Source: Nitrospira sp. (GTDB lineage Bacteria > Nitrospirota > Nitrospiria > Nitrospirales > Nitrospiraceae). From it: 50,210 nt of DNA. Positions within the stretch are counted from its first letter, which is position 1, and each line of letters begins with the position of its first letter. Shown here in pieces: positions 26,110 to 35,004 of this stretch. A program made the translations under genes and the position numbers. The notes below the pieces were generated by a model. The model did not search any database and was not told where the DNA came from. It was given only the letters and a program-made list of their open reading frames with translations. The DNA lies in assembly GCA_024330925.1 (NCBI GenBank), contig JANDJK010000011.1:1-50210 (forward strand), given 5' to 3'.

Positions 26110-27198
26110 ATGGCGCTCTCCATCCATCCCGATATTCAATCCCTGACCCCCTATGTTCCCGGAAAACCGATTGAGGAGCTGCAACGAGAGTTGGGGCTTC
26201 AGCGGGTGATCAAACTTGCCTCCAACGAAAACCCTCTGGGGCCGTCTCCTAAAGCGTTGAGGGCGCTGAGTGAGGTGACTCAGAGTGTGCACCGTTATCC
26301 GGATGGAGGAGGCTATCGGCTTCGACAGGCTTTGGCTGAACGATGGAAGGTTTCGATCGAGCATCTCATTCTGGGTAACGGATCTGACGAATTACTCGGG
26401 CTGCTGGCACGGGCATTCTTGGCTCCTGGCGATGAGGCCGTCATGGCGGACCATACCTTTGTTATTTATAAGATGGAGGTGACGGCTGCTCATGGGCGCC
26501 CTGTGGTGGTCCCCTTAAGGAACTGGACGCACGATCTCGATGCCATGGCGCGGGCGATCACACCCCGTACGAGGCTGTTGTTCGTTTGTAATCCAAACAA
26601 TCCAACGGGCACCATGGTGTCGGCTGATGAGGTGACTACCTTGATGGCTTCCGTGCCAGATGATGTCATTGTGGTCTTTGACGAAGCCTATTACGAGTAC
26701 GTCCGCGCGCCCCAGTTTCCGGACACGGTCTCCTATGTTCGGGAAGGCAAGAATGTGGTGGTGCTGCGGACTTTCTCCAAAATTTTTGGACTGGCAGGAT
26801 TACGGATTGGGTATGGAATCACGACACCAGAAATCGTAGGGATCTTGAACCGGATACGGCCTCCGTTCAACGCTAACAGTCTTGCGCAGCATGCTGCCGT
26901 GGCGGCGTTGGGTGATGAAGAACATGTGGCGCGAAGCCGGGCCGTCAATGCCCAGGGGATGGAACAGGTTCGTGAGGGGCTCAAGACGCTGGGGCTGATC
27001 CCGATTCCAAGCCAAACCAATTTTCTCTATTTTGACGTTGGCCGGGACGGGCGCCAGGTGTTTGAAGCTCTGCTGCGACAGGGGATCATTGTGCGACATC
27101 TTGAAGGAACCATGCTCCGCGTGACCATCGGGCAAGTTGACGAAAATGCTGCCTTTCTTGAGGCGTTGAAACGCGTACTGACGGAGAATGAAAGGTAG
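26110..27198 (+). CDS. hisC: Histidinol-phosphate/aromatic aminotransferase
   Basis: A 362-residue class I/II PLP-dependent aminotransferase. HisC landmarks are LASNENPLGPSPKAL, HRYPDGGGYRLRQALA, LGNGSDELL, CNPNNPTGT, the DEAYYEY block and the PLP lysine in RTFSKIFGLAGLRIGYG. The family converts imidazole-acetol phosphate to histidinol phosphate, but HisC enzymes often also transaminate phenylpyruvate and hydroxyphenylpyruvate. Lying between pheA and aroF, with no his genes in the window, it probably supplies that last step for Phe and Tyr. The function split is inference. Confidence 0.9.
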   Translation: MALSIHPDIQSLTPYVPGKPIEELQRELGLQRVIKLASNENPLGPSPKALRALSEVTQSVHRYPDGGGYRLRQALAERWKVSIEHLILGNGSDELLGLLARAFLAPGDEAVMADHTFVIYKMEVTAAHGRPVVVPLRNWTHDLDAMARAITPRTRLLFVCNPNNPTGTMVSADEVTTLMASVPDDVIVVFDEAYYEYVRAPQFPDTVSYVREGKNVVVLRTFSKIFGLAGLRIGYGITTPEIVGILNRIRPPFNANSLAQHAAVAALGDEEHVARSRAVNAQGMEQVREGLKTLGLIPIPSQTNFLYFDVGRDGRQVFEALLRQGIIVRHLEGTMLRVTIGQVDENAAFLEALKRVLTENER

Positions 27199-27229
27199 CA
27201 ACCAGCAATGATGGATCAGCGAGGGGACC

Positions 27230-28243
27230 ATGATTATTGTTCTGAAACCTGATGCCTCCGAAAGCCAAGTAGACCACATCATTGAGCGGCTGCGGGATTT
27301 GGGGTTGAAATCGCAGATCTCCACGGGGCAGGAACGGACGATCATTGGTGTCATTGGTGATGATCGTATCTTGCACAATCAGCCGCTCACGGCTCTTCCG
27401 GGGGTCGAAAGCGTAGTGCCGATCCTGGCTCCCTGGAAACTGGTGAGCCGCGAGTTCAAGAAGGAGTCCACCATCATTGATGTCAACGGTGTCAAGATTG
27501 GCGGGACCAAGATCACGGTAATGGCCGGCCCCTGTGCTGTGGAACGATTGGAATTGACAGTGGGAATTGCCCATGAAGTCAAAGCAGCCGGAGCTTCCAT
27601 TTTGAGGGGAGGTGCCTATAAGCCGAGAACCTCTCCCTATTCCTTTCAAGGGTTGGGACGGGAAGGATTGGATTATTTAGTGGAGGCGAGAAAACAGACC
27701 GGTCTCCCCGTTGTGAGCGAAATTCTCGATACGCGTGATATCGAACTGTTTTTAGAAAAGGCGGACATCATCCAGATCGGCGCACGAAATATGCAGAACT
27801 TCGAGTTGCTTAAGGAGGTTGGCGCCTATGACAAGCCAGTGCTGCTCAAACGCGGCCTCTCGGCGACCATTAGAGAGTTTCTGCTCTCCGCGGAATATAT
27901 TATGTCGCGGGGCAATCAAAACGTCATGCTTTGCGAACGAGGGATTCGCACCTTCGAAACTCAATACCGCAACACACTGGATATTGCCGCCATTCCCACC
28001 TTAAAAGAATTATCGCATCTTCCGGTCATCGTTGACCCCAGTCATGCCACCGGCAAATGGAATCTCGTGGCTCCGATGTCAAAAGCAGCCATCGCTGCCG
28101 GCGCCGATGGGTTGTTGATCGAAGTGCACTCGAATCCCGAGTGTGCGTTGTGCGATGGTGAGGAATCGATCAAGCCGTCGAAGTTCAAGGCTCTTATGCG
28201 TGACCTCCAGAGTCTGGCTCAGGTGATAGGGCGGGAACTCTAA
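27230..28243 (+). CDS. aroF: 3-deoxy-7-phosphoheptulonate synthase, type I-beta with regulatory N-terminus
   Basis: A 337-residue DAHP synthase joining phosphoenolpyruvate and erythrose-4-phosphate, the first shikimate step. The N-terminal ~70 residues (MIIVLKPDAS, then LRDLGLKS) are the ferredoxin-like regulatory domain known from Thermotoga-type enzymes, which binds Tyr or Phe. The barrel follows with VMAGPCAVE, RGGAYKPRTSPYSFQG, IGARNMQNF, LLKRGLSATI and VDPSHATGKW, matching the substrate and metal sites. Length is normal. Confidence 0.95.
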   Translation: MIIVLKPDASESQVDHIIERLRDLGLKSQISTGQERTIIGVIGDDRILHNQPLTALPGVESVVPILAPWKLVSREFKKESTIIDVNGVKIGGTKITVMAGPCAVERLELTVGIAHEVKAAGASILRGGAYKPRTSPYSFQGLGREGLDYLVEARKQTGLPVVSEILDTRDIELFLEKADIIQIGARNMQNFELLKEVGAYDKPVLLKRGLSATIREFLLSAEYIMSRGNQNVMLCERGIRTFETQYRNTLDIAAIPTLKELSHLPVIVDPSHATGKWNLVAPMSKAAIAAGADGLLIEVHSNPECALCDGEESIKPSKFKALMRDLQSLAQVIGREL

Positions 28244-28250
28244 ATAATCC

Positions 28251-29144
28251 ATGGCTGTCCATTTCAAGCAAGCAGCGATCATCGGCGTTGGACTCATCGG
28301 CGGTTCCCTGGGGATGGTGATGCGTAGTAAGGCTCTGGCCGACGAAGTCGTGGGGGTCGGTCGGCGGGAGGACAACCTCAAGGCGGCTATCGAGGTGGGA
28401 GCGATTGACCGCTACGTATCGGATCCCCTGGAGGGTGTGCGGGACGCAGATTTGGTGATTTTGGCTACACCCGTTGACACCTATGAACGCCATCTGAAGG
28501 CGTGGGCCCATTGTTTGCGGCCGGGCACGATCGTCAGCGATGTCGGCAGTGTCAAGGGAGTCTTAGTCGAACGATCCGAGGCTGTGATGCCGGCTGGCGT
28601 GCATTTTGTGGGGGCCCACCCGATCGCCGGTAAAGAGAAAACAGGAGTGGCGGAGGGGTCGGTGCACTTGTTTAAAGGGGCCCGTTGTATTGTAACGCCA
28701 ACTCCCAGGACCGATTCGCAAGCATTGGAACGGATCAAACAGCTCTGGGAAGAAACTGGATCTATCGTGGTGACGATGGATCCTCATCTTCACGATCAGA
28801 TTCTTGGGGCGGTCAGCCATCTACCACATGTGGCTGCCTTTGCTCTGATGATTGCGCTAGCGGATGTGCGGGATCAGCAGCTCCCTGCTTTAGACTTGGC
28901 TTGCCACTCCGGAGGGGGCTTGCGGGATACGACCAGGATCGCGGCCAGCTCTCCTGAAATGTGGCGCGACATTTTTTTGTGGAACCGGGACAATCTCCTG
29001 TCGTTGATCGAGGTATATCAACGGGCGTTGGAAGGCATTAAACACCTCATTGCCGAAGGCAAGGCCGCCGAAATCGAACGAACGCTCGAACGGGCCAAAT
29101 GCGAACGGGAACGACTCAACAACCCCCTTGCTGCTGCGAGATAA
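28251..29144 (+). CDS. tyrA: Prephenate dehydrogenase
   Basis: A 297-residue NAD(P)-dependent enzyme converting prephenate to 4-hydroxyphenylpyruvate (or arogenate to tyrosine). It opens with the nucleotide-binding motif IIGVGLIGGSLG, followed by SDVGSVKG and the active-site stretch HFVGAHPIAGKEKTGV, and later AVSHLPHVAAFAL. There is no chorismate mutase or ACT domain, so chorismate mutase activity comes from pheA. It is 7 bases after aroF and 4 bases before aroA. Confidence 0.95.
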   Translation: MAVHFKQAAIIGVGLIGGSLGMVMRSKALADEVVGVGRREDNLKAAIEVGAIDRYVSDPLEGVRDADLVILATPVDTYERHLKAWAHCLRPGTIVSDVGSVKGVLVERSEAVMPAGVHFVGAHPIAGKEKTGVAEGSVHLFKGARCIVTPTPRTDSQALERIKQLWEETGSIVVTMDPHLHDQILGAVSHLPHVAAFALMIALADVRDQQLPALDLACHSGGGLRDTTRIAASSPEMWRDIFLWNRDNLLSLIEVYQRALEGIKHLIAEGKAAEIERTLERAKCERERLNNPLAAAR

Positions 29145-29148
29145 ACAA

Positions 29149-30498
29149 ATGAAGACTGCCATGACTGTGACGCCCGGTGCTTCGCTGACGGGGACGGTTC
29201 GTGTACCAGGCGATAAGTCTATCACGCATCGGGCGATCATTCTTGCAGCACTGGGAGAAGGGGTCAGTACCATTTCTGGTTACTGCCCGGGGGAAGATTG
29301 CCTGAACACAGCGCGGGCATTCCGTGCGATGGGGCTTTGCATCGAAGAGACGCCGACGCAGCTCATTGTGCACGGGAAGGGGTTACGAGGGCTACGCGAG
29401 CCTGCGGCGCCGATCGATTGCGGCAATTCGGGAACCGGAATTCGCTTGCTGGCCGGATTGCTCGCGGGGCAGGATTTTTTTGCTGTGTTGACGGGTGACG
29501 AATCGATCCGCCGTCGTCCGATGGGACGGGTGGTGAAGCCGCTGCGGGAGATGGGGGCCATGGTTGCTGGGCGGCAAGGAGGCGAGTTGGCTCCACTGGC
29601 CATCACCGGTCAGCGATTACATGGAATTCGCTACGTCTCTCCCGTTGCCAGCGCTCAGGTTAAGTCGGCGTTATTGCTGGCTGGTCTCTTTGCTGAAGGG
29701 ACGACCGAATTTCAGGAGCCCAATTTGTCGCGCGATCACACGGAACGGATGTTTCAGTCCTTTGGTATTCCTCTCAAGAAGAACGGGACAACTGTGACGT
29801 TGCAAGGGGGGGGCAGGGTTGGCGGGAGCAGGATCGGATGGAGCGGACGATCGATCGCCATTCCGGGCGATTTTTCCTCAGCGGCTTTCTTGATCGTCGG
29901 AGCGACCATTCTCCCTCAGTCCGATGTGACGCTCTTAAATGTTGGGGTGAATCCGACCAGAATTGGGTTGATCGAAGTCTTGCAGAGGATGGGAGCTGAT
30001 ATCCGTGTGCTTCGCCAATGGAATGAAGGAGGAGAACCAGTTGCCGACCTCCGTGTGAAGTCAGCACCGTTGACAGGGGTCACCATCGGCCCCGATCTCG
30101 TTCCGCAGACGATCGATGAATTCCCTATTCTCTGTGTGGCGGCAGCGGTTGCAGAGGGTGAAACCGTCATTTCAGGAGCGGAGGAACTGCGCGTCAAGGA
30201 AAGTGATCGCATTGCGACGATGGCGGCCGAGTTGCGGGCTATGGGGGCGCGGGTGTACGAAAAACCAGACGGCCTCGCCATTGACGGGTTGGGGGGAAAG
30301 GGGGAAAACGGCCGTTTGACGGCCTCCACGGTGGTCCACAGTCATGGTGACCATCGGGTCGCCATGTCGTTGGCTATTGGCGGGCTGACAGCCCAGGCTC
30401 CCACGACCATTGTTGACAGTCGGTGCATCGAAACCTCATTTCCAAATTTTGAGTCTTTGTTGACTCGCTTATTGACCGGCGAAGAGGGGAAACTATAA
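29149..30498 (+). CDS. aroA: 3-phosphoshikimate 1-carboxyvinyltransferase (EPSP synthase)
   Basis: A 449-residue enzyme adding an enolpyruvyl group to shikimate-3-phosphate. Landmarks are VPGDKSITHRAIILAALGEG, the DCGNSGTGIRLLAGLLAG motif (an LLAG-type sequence rather than the TAMRPL form), ESDRIATMAAELRAMGA and GDHRVAMSLAIGG. I start at ATG 29149, 4 bases after tyrA; upstream in-frame codons lie within tyrA. The AGT/GSGNAGTAMRP region being NSGTGIRL is the form often seen in glyphosate-insensitive class II enzymes; that assignment is inference. Confidence 0.96.
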   Translation: MKTAMTVTPGASLTGTVRVPGDKSITHRAIILAALGEGVSTISGYCPGEDCLNTARAFRAMGLCIEETPTQLIVHGKGLRGLREPAAPIDCGNSGTGIRLLAGLLAGQDFFAVLTGDESIRRRPMGRVVKPLREMGAMVAGRQGGELAPLAITGQRLHGIRYVSPVASAQVKSALLLAGLFAEGTTEFQEPNLSRDHTERMFQSFGIPLKKNGTTVTLQGGGRVGGSRIGWSGRSIAIPGDFSSAAFLIVGATILPQSDVTLLNVGVNPTRIGLIEVLQRMGADIRVLRQWNEGGEPVADLRVKSAPLTGVTIGPDLVPQTIDEFPILCVAAAVAEGETVISGAEELRVKESDRIATMAAELRAMGARVYEKPDGLAIDGLGGKGENGRLTASTVVHSHGDHRVAMSLAIGGLTAQAPTTIVDSRCIETSFPNFESLLTRLLTGEEGKL

Positions 30499-30543
30499 TT
30501 TAGCAGCAGTTTGAAGGCGGGTGATCAAAAATCTTCAGCAAGC

Positions 30544-31203
30544 ATGATCATTACCATTGATGGACCGGCAGGAGTGGGCAAAAGCACCGTGGCTAAGTTG
30601 CTGGCCGCGAGGCTAGGGTTTCTGTACCTTGATACGGGAGCCCTCTATCGGGCTGTTGCGTGGAAAGTTCTGAAGGCAGGCATCTCGCCCACTGATCAGG
30701 AACGGATCAAGACGCTTCTGGGGACCACTTCTCTGGAGATCCAATTTCACAACAGCGCCATGCGGGTGCTCATTGATGGGCGTGATGTCACTAGCGAGCT
30801 TCGAACACCCGAGGTCTCGGCCACAGCGTCCCACGTTTCTGCCATTCCGGCAGTTCGAGAGTGGTTGCTTCCTATTCAACGTCAGGTTGGTGAGCGGGGA
30901 TCTGTGGTTGCGGAGGGGCGCGATATTGGCACCACGATTTTTCCGACCGCAACCCTGAAATTTTTCCTCGATGCGGATGCCAGAGTGCGGGCGGAGCGTC
31001 GTCATCGAGAACTGGTCGCTGCCGGTCATGTCGGCGCGATCGAAACAACCTATCGGGATCTATCAAGGCGGGATACGCAGGATCGCACCCGCTCGATTGC
31101 ACCGCTAGTTCCCGCTGCCGATGCCCGATCAATCGACACGTCAAACCTTGATGTCGAGCAAGTGGTTGAGCAAATGCTGGCGGTGGTGTCTGCCGTCCTG
31201 TGA
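30544..31203 (+). CDS. cmk: Cytidylate kinase
   Basis: A 219-residue nucleoside monophosphate kinase phosphorylating CMP and dCMP. It shows the P-loop ITIDGPAGVGKSTVAK, the LDTGALYRAVAW motif, the CMP-binding insert with VLIDGRDVTSELRTPEVS, and VAEGRDIGTTIFP. ATG 30544 gives the family start; a TTG at 30511 would add 11 residues. Its stop overlaps the plsC start (GTGA). The cmk-...-rpsA-...-HU/IHF order matches the cmk-rpsA-ihfB arrangement known in proteobacteria, with two insertions. Confidence 0.95.
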   Translation: MIITIDGPAGVGKSTVAKLLAARLGFLYLDTGALYRAVAWKVLKAGISPTDQERIKTLLGTTSLEIQFHNSAMRVLIDGRDVTSELRTPEVSATASHVSAIPAVREWLLPIQRQVGERGSVVAEGRDIGTTIFPTATLKFFLDADARVRAERRHRELVAAGHVGAIETTYRDLSRRDTQDRTRSIAPLVPAADARSIDTSNLDVEQVVEQMLAVVSAVL

Positions 31204-31889
31204 GTGCTCTTGCGTATGGCATTTTATGGGTGCTGATCAGGGTGATCAGCCGAATCTGGTTCCACTACCGGGTGGAAGGAACCGTCCCTGCAACCGGCGG
31301 CCTCTTAGTGGCTGCAAATCACGCTAGCTATCTTGACATCCCGCTGCTTGGGTGCGGGATGAAGCGCCGGGCTTGGTATCTGGGACGCAGTGATTTGTTC
31401 CCCATCCCTGTCGTGAACGCCGTGCTCCGTTCGCTGGGGTGGATCCCCGTTCGCTTGGGGCGGTTCGATCGAGAAGCATTTGGCAAGGCGATCGAGTTAA
31501 TTCAGCAGGGGAAGGTGGTGGTGATATTCCCTGAAGGAGGTCGCAGTCGAGACGGCCGCTTGAGACCACCCAAAGCGGGAATTGGTGTGATTGTCTCAAA
31601 AACCGGATGTCCTGTCGTTCCTGCCTACCTGAAGGGCACATTCGATGTGTTGCCGACGGGGGCCTGGTGGCCAAGACGGCGACCAGTGACGACTCGATTT
31701 GGGACTCCTATTCAGTTTGAGCGCGGGGATCAAGGGGGGAAAAAATCGGAGAGCAAGCAGTTTTATGAGTATGTCAGTCGGACCGTCATTGAGCGTATCG
31801 CGGCTCTAGGTGGCGTGCCTTCTCCTCTCGAAAAGGGTGAGGAGGGGACAGGCTGTACCAGCGCCACTCACCGAAGTTCGCAATGCTGA
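31200..31889 (+). CDS. plsC: 1-acyl-sn-glycerol-3-phosphate acyltransferase
   Basis: A 229-residue membrane-associated acyltransferase making phosphatidic acid. It shows the catalytic NHASYLD box, the GRSDLF segment, FPEGGRSRDG for glycerol-phosphate binding and VPAYLKG. A hydrophobic N-terminal helix (ALAYGILWVLIRVIS) would anchor it to the inner membrane. The GTG start at 31200 overlaps the cmk stop. The C-terminal ~25 residues look like a non-conserved extension. Confidence 0.9.
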   Translation: MSALAYGILWVLIRVISRIWFHYRVEGTVPATGGLLVAANHASYLDIPLLGCGMKRRAWYLGRSDLFPIPVVNAVLRSLGWIPVRLGRFDREAFGKAIELIQQGKVVVIFPEGGRSRDGRLRPPKAGIGVIVSKTGCPVVPAYLKGTFDVLPTGAWWPRRRPVTTRFGTPIQFERGDQGGKKSESKQFYEYVSRTVIERIAALGGVPSPLEKGEEGTGCTSATHRSSQC

Positions 31890-31948
31890 GTGAACTCGGC
31901 GTCGTTTACCATCAGCACCCGACAGATGTCGGAAGAGTAGGATGACAC

Positions 31949-33658
31949 ATGGGGATAGCAGCGAAAGGCAGTGAAGAGCAGTTGGATCGCGACACATTGA
32001 CTGCAATGTACGAGGAAACGTTCCGCAACTTTGAGGAAGGGACCATCACCGAGGGACGGGTCGTTGCTTTGACCAAAGACAAGGTGGTGGTGGATATTGG
32101 TTATAAGTCTGAGGGGATGATTCCCAACGACCAGTTCTCGCCAGAGGAGCTCGCCAATCTCAAGGTCGGTGATAAATTGCAGGTCTACATCGAAGAATGC
32201 GAGGACGCAGAAGGGAATCTTGTGCTCTCAAAAGAAAAAGCTGACAAGATGAAGATCTGGGAGGAACTCGAACGACTCTATAAAGAAGAGAAGAGTATCG
32301 AGGGCAAGGTGATTTCCCGCATTAAAGGCGGCATGATGGTCGATATCGGCGTCAAAGCGTTCCTGCCTGGCTCGCAGATCGATCTTCACCCCGTTCGCGA
32401 CCTCGATGCGCTGGTCGGGAAAACCCTCCAGTTGAAAATTATCAAGATCAATTATCGACGGGGGAACGTTGTGGTGTCTCGGCGTGTGCTGTTGGAGGAA
32501 ACGAGAGATAAAAAACGGCAGATGACGCTGGCAAATCTCAAGGAAGGGCAGCTTATTGAAGGCACAGTCAAGAACATTACCGACTATGGTTCGTTCATCG
32601 ATCTCGGGGGGATCGATGGCTTGCTTCATATTACCGACATGTCGTGGGGACGGATTGGGCACCCATCGGAGATGTTCTCGGTTGGTGATAAGGTGGAAGT
32701 GACCGTGCTCAAGTATGATCGCGAAACGGGTCGCATTTCGCTGGGGCTAAAACAAAAAAGTGCTGATCCCTGGACCAATGTGGCGACCAAATATCCCGTG
32801 GGTAGCCGGGTGCGGGGCCGCGTCGTGAGTCTGACTGACTATGGGGCGTTCGTTGAGCTCGAGCCGGGTGTAGAAGGACTGGTTCACGTCTCTGAGATGT
32901 CGTGGACGCATGAGATTAGGCATCCGTCCAAGGTGGTGGGAGTGGGGGATCAGGTGGAGGCCGCCGTGCTGAATGTTGATCCTGCAAACAGGAAGATTTC
33001 CTTGGGCATGAAACAGACCGCTCCTAATCCGTGGGACATGATCGAGACCAAATACCCCGTCGGCACTAAAATTGAGGGAAAAATCAAAAGCTTGACGGAT
33101 TTCGGCGCCTTTGTGGGGATGGACGAGGGTATCGATGGGTTGATTCACATTTCTGATATGTCATGGACCAAGCACATTAAACATCCCTCTGAACTCTTCA
33201 AAAAGGGGCAACGGGTAGAGGCGGTGGTGTTGCGGATTGACAAGGAAAAGGAGCGGCTGTCACTGGGGTACAAACAATTGACCCGTGATCCGTGGGAAGA
33301 TGCCATCCCCTCTCGCTACCATGTCGGTGATTCAGTGGTCGGCAAGGTCAGCAAGGTCGCCGATTTTGGAATTTTTGTCGAATTGGACGGCGAAGTGGAG
33401 GGATTGATCCATGTCAGCGAGACGGGCTTGGATCCCCATGTTAAACTTGAAGATAAATTCAAGGTGCAAGACAGTGTAACAGCCAAGATCATCAAAATTG
33501 ATCGGGAAGAGCGAAAGATTGCGCTCAGTTTACGGGATCACCAGCTTGATGTTGAGCGTAAGGAGGTTGAGGAGTACCACGCAACCCAAGGCATGCCAGA
33601 TCAAAGTCTGGGCCGGACAGCCAAGCAGAACAGGAAGCAATCACAGGCCGTCGAGTAA
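31949..33658 (+). CDS. rpsA: 30S ribosomal protein S1
   Basis: A 569-residue protein with six S1 RNA-binding repeats, the full length of the proteobacterial-type S1. Repeats 3 to 6 show the strong pattern G-x3-x-LTDYGAFVEL...GLVHVSEMSW...HPS, for example near 32560, 32820, 33090 and 33350. The first two repeats are diverged and contact the ribosome, the rest bind mRNA upstream of start codons. It lies 59 bases after plsC. An imperfectly loopable repeat follows at 33688-33703. Confidence 0.97.
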   Translation: MGIAAKGSEEQLDRDTLTAMYEETFRNFEEGTITEGRVVALTKDKVVVDIGYKSEGMIPNDQFSPEELANLKVGDKLQVYIEECEDAEGNLVLSKEKADKMKIWEELERLYKEEKSIEGKVISRIKGGMMVDIGVKAFLPGSQIDLHPVRDLDALVGKTLQLKIIKINYRRGNVVVSRRVLLEETRDKKRQMTLANLKEGQLIEGTVKNITDYGSFIDLGGIDGLLHITDMSWGRIGHPSEMFSVGDKVEVTVLKYDRETGRISLGLKQKSADPWTNVATKYPVGSRVRGRVVSLTDYGAFVELEPGVEGLVHVSEMSWTHEIRHPSKVVGVGDQVEAAVLNVDPANRKISLGMKQTAPNPWDMIETKYPVGTKIEGKIKSLTDFGAFVGMDEGIDGLIHISDMSWTKHIKHPSELFKKGQRVEAVVLRIDKEKERLSLGYKQLTRDPWEDAIPSRYHVGDSVVGKVSKVADFGIFVELDGEVEGLIHVSETGLDPHVKLEDKFKVQDSVTAKIIKIDREERKIALSLRDHQLDVERKEVEEYHATQGMPDQSLGRTAKQNRKQSQAVE

Positions 33659-33687
33659 GGGGTGAGTACGGCATGAGCAAGGTAATG

Positions 33688-33703
33688 GCCTGACGTGTCA
33701 GGC
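33688..33703 (+). repeat. Inverted repeat between rpsA and sppA
   Basis: GCCTGAC-GT-GTCAGGC is a near-perfect 16-base palindrome in the 76-base gap. Its 2-base loop makes a terminator unlikely; it could be a protein-binding site or a short stable hairpin. Confidence 0.35.
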
Positions 33704-33734
33704 AAGAGGCAGAAGCCCCCATCCTGCTGGAGCT

Positions 33735-34637
33735 ATGGACGAAGAGGGTGACCCGAGAGCAAAACCTCAGCGGCGCCGATGGCTGAGGACCATTGTGCTG
33801 ACGCTGATGGTTGGCGTGGGACTGATGGTGGTCATCAGCGCGCTCTTCCCCGATTTGGATCTTAGCGGAGGGGATCGTATCGCGTTGATTCGAGTGGAGG
33901 GGATTATCCTGGACTCTGAGGAGACCATTGGAGAGTTACGGCGTTTCGGCGAACATCCAGCCGTGAAAGCCATTGTCTTGCGTATCGATAGTCCAGGGGG
34001 GGGAGTGGTTCCTTCACAGGAAATCCATGACGAGATTAAGCGAATTCGTGAGAAAAACAACAAAGCAGTGGTTGCTTCGATGGGGAGTGTGGCGGCGTCG
34101 GGTGGTTATTACATCGCGGTGGCAACGGACCGGATCGTTGCCAATCCCGGCACGTTAACCGGGAGCATTGGGGTGATTATGGAAATGGCCAACATTGAGG
34201 GCTTGCTACAAAAAATCGGTGTGGAAGGAGTTGTGATTAAAAGCGGGAAGTACAAGGATGTCGGCTCCCCGCTCCGGAAGATGAGCGACGAAGAGCGGCA
34301 GTTGCTGCAGAACGTCATGGATGACGTGCATCAACAGTTCATTGAGGCTGTGGCGGAAGGACGAGCCATTGCACTTCCCGATGCCCAAGCCTTAGCGGAC
34401 GGAAGAATTTTTACAGGGCGTCAAGCGAAAGACGCCAAATTGGTTGACGAACTGGGTGATTTGGAAGATGCGATCCAGCTGGCGGCTGAGATGGTCGGCA
34501 TAGAAGGCCCGCCCAAAGTCGTTGAGCCGCGCCGACGGTTTTCATTACGCCAATTGTTGGACTCAAAGACCAACGCGATCTTGCCACCGTTTAATTTCCA
34601 CCCAGGCATTAGTTTGAAGTATTTAATGGTATTCTAG
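33735..34637 (+). CDS. sppA: Signal peptide peptidase SppA-type serine protease
   Basis: A 300-residue membrane protease of the S49 family, the short single-domain form. An N-terminal transmembrane helix follows basic residues (TIVLTLMVGVGLMVVISALF). The ClpP-like fold shows VLRIDSPGGGVVPSQEI, the catalytic serine in SMGSVAASGGYYIA, SIGVIMEMAN and the lysine of the Ser/Lys dyad in KSGKYKDVGSP. It degrades leftover signal peptides in the inner membrane. It sits between rpsA and the HU-like gene. Confidence 0.94.
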   Translation: MDEEGDPRAKPQRRRWLRTIVLTLMVGVGLMVVISALFPDLDLSGGDRIALIRVEGIILDSEETIGELRRFGEHPAVKAIVLRIDSPGGGVVPSQEIHDEIKRIREKNNKAVVASMGSVAASGGYYIAVATDRIVANPGTLTGSIGVIMEMANIEGLLQKIGVEGVVIKSGKYKDVGSPLRKMSDEERQLLQNVMDDVHQQFIEAVAEGRAIALPDAQALADGRIFTGRQAKDAKLVDELGDLEDAIQLAAEMVGIEGPPKVVEPRRRFSLRQLLDSKTNAILPPFNFHPGISLKYLMVF

Positions 34638-34702
34638 CGGCGCGCTGACAGCGTGCGTTGCCGGGCGGCGGACAAACTGTCAATGATCCAAAGGGGGAGG
34701 AC

Positions 34703-34981
34703 ATGACAAAGGCCCAGATCATCGAACAGGTTTCAGAACAGGTCCCCACATTGACGAAACGGCAAGCCGAAGTCGTCGTCAACACGATTTTCGATTGTGT
34801 GCGGGATTCGCTTAAGAATGGGGGAAAGACGGAAATTCGAGGATTCGGCAGCTTCCGACTCCGTGCGCGACGGATGAAAGAGGGCCGTAATCCAAAGACC
34901 GGGGCAACGGTCGCAGTACCGGCCAAACGAGTACCGTTTTTCAAGGCGGGTAAGGAGTTGAAGGAACTCTTGAACAAGTAA
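34703..34981 (+). CDS. HU/IHF-family DNA-bending protein
   Basis: A 92-residue nucleoid protein. It begins MTKAQIIEQVSEQ and has the family signature GKTEIRGFGSFRLRARRMKEGRNPKTG, where the beta arms carry the conserved proline and basic residues that insert in the minor groove. ATG 34703 is preceded by AAGGGGGAGG, an excellent ribosome-binding site. The position after cmk and rpsA is that of ihfB in proteobacteria; I cannot separate HU from IHF-beta by sequence alone. The PCP_red gene follows after 23 bases, likely in the same transcript. Confidence 0.92.
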   Translation: MTKAQIIEQVSEQVPTLTKRQAEVVVNTIFDCVRDSLKNGGKTEIRGFGSFRLRARRMKEGRNPKTGATVAVPAKRVPFFKAGKELKELLNK

Positions 34982-35004
34982 CTGCTGAAGAACAGGGAAG
35001 AGCC

